Below are positions 24,050 to 24,408 of a stretch of 24,408 nt of DNA, piece by piece (position 1 is the stretch's first letter; every line of letters begins with the position of its first letter). The notes below the pieces were generated by a model. It made no database searches and had not been told where the DNA came from. It saw only the letters and a list, made by a program, of their open reading frames with translations. A program made the translations under genes and the position numbers. The stretch is from JAHZFN01 sp965149945 (GTDB taxonomy: Bacteria; Bacillota; Dehalobacteriia; UBA4068; UBA4997). The DNA lies in assembly GCA_965149945.1 (NCBI GenBank), contig CBCTTQ010000029.1, forward strand, positions 1 through 24,408, in the 5' to 3' direction.

Positions 24050-24408
24050 TCAAAGAAATTTTTCTTCGATAGGAAGATTTTTGACAAGGATCACTTTGGT
24101 TCCCTGATTTTTAGCGGATTCCACTTCCACTCGATCCATAAAAGAATTCATAAAGGCGAACCCCAGTCCCATTCGTTCCGCTTTGGTAGAAAAACTGGGC
24201 TGCATAGCTTGCTGAATATCCTCAATGCCGGTACCCTCATCAATCACCTGTATCACCAATGCTTTTTCATAACTTTCTAATATAAACGTGACAATCCCCC
24301 GTTCATCATTGTTGTAACCATGGATAATAGCATTGGATACTGCCTCCGAAACAGCAACTTTAATTTCTTCCAACTGGGAAACAGTAAGATCAAAATTATC
24401 CTCATTGG
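24050..24408 (-). CDS. spoIIAB: Anti-sigma-F factor SpoIIAB, 5' end outside window
   Basis: About 118 C-terminal residues of this serine kinase and anti-sigma factor are present. The frame is open to the right edge, so roughly 25-30 N-terminal residues are missing. The GHKL ATPase motifs are visible: N-box EAVSNAIIHGY, G1 box DEGTGIED, and G2 box ERMGLGFAFM. SpoIIAB binds SigF with ATP and phosphorylates SpoIIAA; spoIIAA should lie just beyond the right edge. A TTG at 24373 in the same frame is inside the gene and is not the start. The sigF gene follows at once, the standard spoIIA order. Confidence 0.95.
   Translation of the reverse strand, partial: NEDNFDLTVSQLEEIKVAVSEAVSNAIIHGYNNDERGIVTFILESYEKALVIQVIDEGTGIEDIQQAMQPSFSTKAERMGLGFAFMNSFMDRVEVESAKNQGTKVILVKNLPIEEKFL

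Overview
The window looks like chromosomal DNA from an AT-leaning, endospore-forming, clostridial-type Firmicute. The evidence is spoIIAB-sigF, a SleC-like spore cortex-lytic locus, the DnaD/DnaC helicase-loading pair, a DUF1540 protein, and AGGAGG-type ribosome binding sites before nearly every gene. MenA and MenG (menaquinone), a Cys-rich TrpRS and the gene order M50 protease-trpS-scpA-scpB next to spoIIAB-sigF suggest a Peptococcaceae-like relative, but that placement is inference. I see no insertion sequence, phage gene, CRISPR array, tRNA or rRNA, and no gene-free stretch longer than about 215 bases.

Layout, mostly minus strand. (1) 1-6201: read right to left, an AEC-type carrier, trkA, trkH, a DnaD-domain protein, dnaC and a HAD phosphatase (cut by the left edge) are closely spaced and may form one transcript. 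(2) 6416-8560: tex, followed by a weak terminator. (3) 8774-8929: a 51-residue DUF1540 protein on the plus strand, with an inverted repeat in its leader. (4) 8989-14605: a closely packed minus-strand cluster of a lipoprotein, ATPase and permease (ABC importer), then menA, menG and a MATE transporter. It runs from a clear promoter at 14658-14686 to a bidirectional terminator at 8939-8968. (5) 14739-15659: a YitT-family membrane protein, divergent from a membrane-anchored polysaccharide deacetylase (15859-16749). metA (16858-17781) follows with its own strong promoter. (6) 17831-19942: a three-gene spore cortex-lytic (SleC-like) locus. (7) 20047-23118: M50 protease, trpS, scpA and scpB in one operon with a strong promoter and a terminator. 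(8) 23293-24408: sigF preceded by spoIIAB (cut by the right edge).

The most interesting points are these. The SleC-like locus is split into pro-domain, catalytic-plus-binding and single-binding-domain genes that all share one reading frame and are separated only by two TAA codons. The ABC importer is co-directional and nearly contiguous with the last two menaquinone enzymes, which suggests uptake of a quinone precursor. TrpRS carries a C-x20-C-x6-C-x2-C motif like that of 4Fe-4S TrpRS enzymes. MetA has Glu at position 111, the acetyl-CoA-type residue. The DUF1540 leader carries a spaced TGTWACA repeat.
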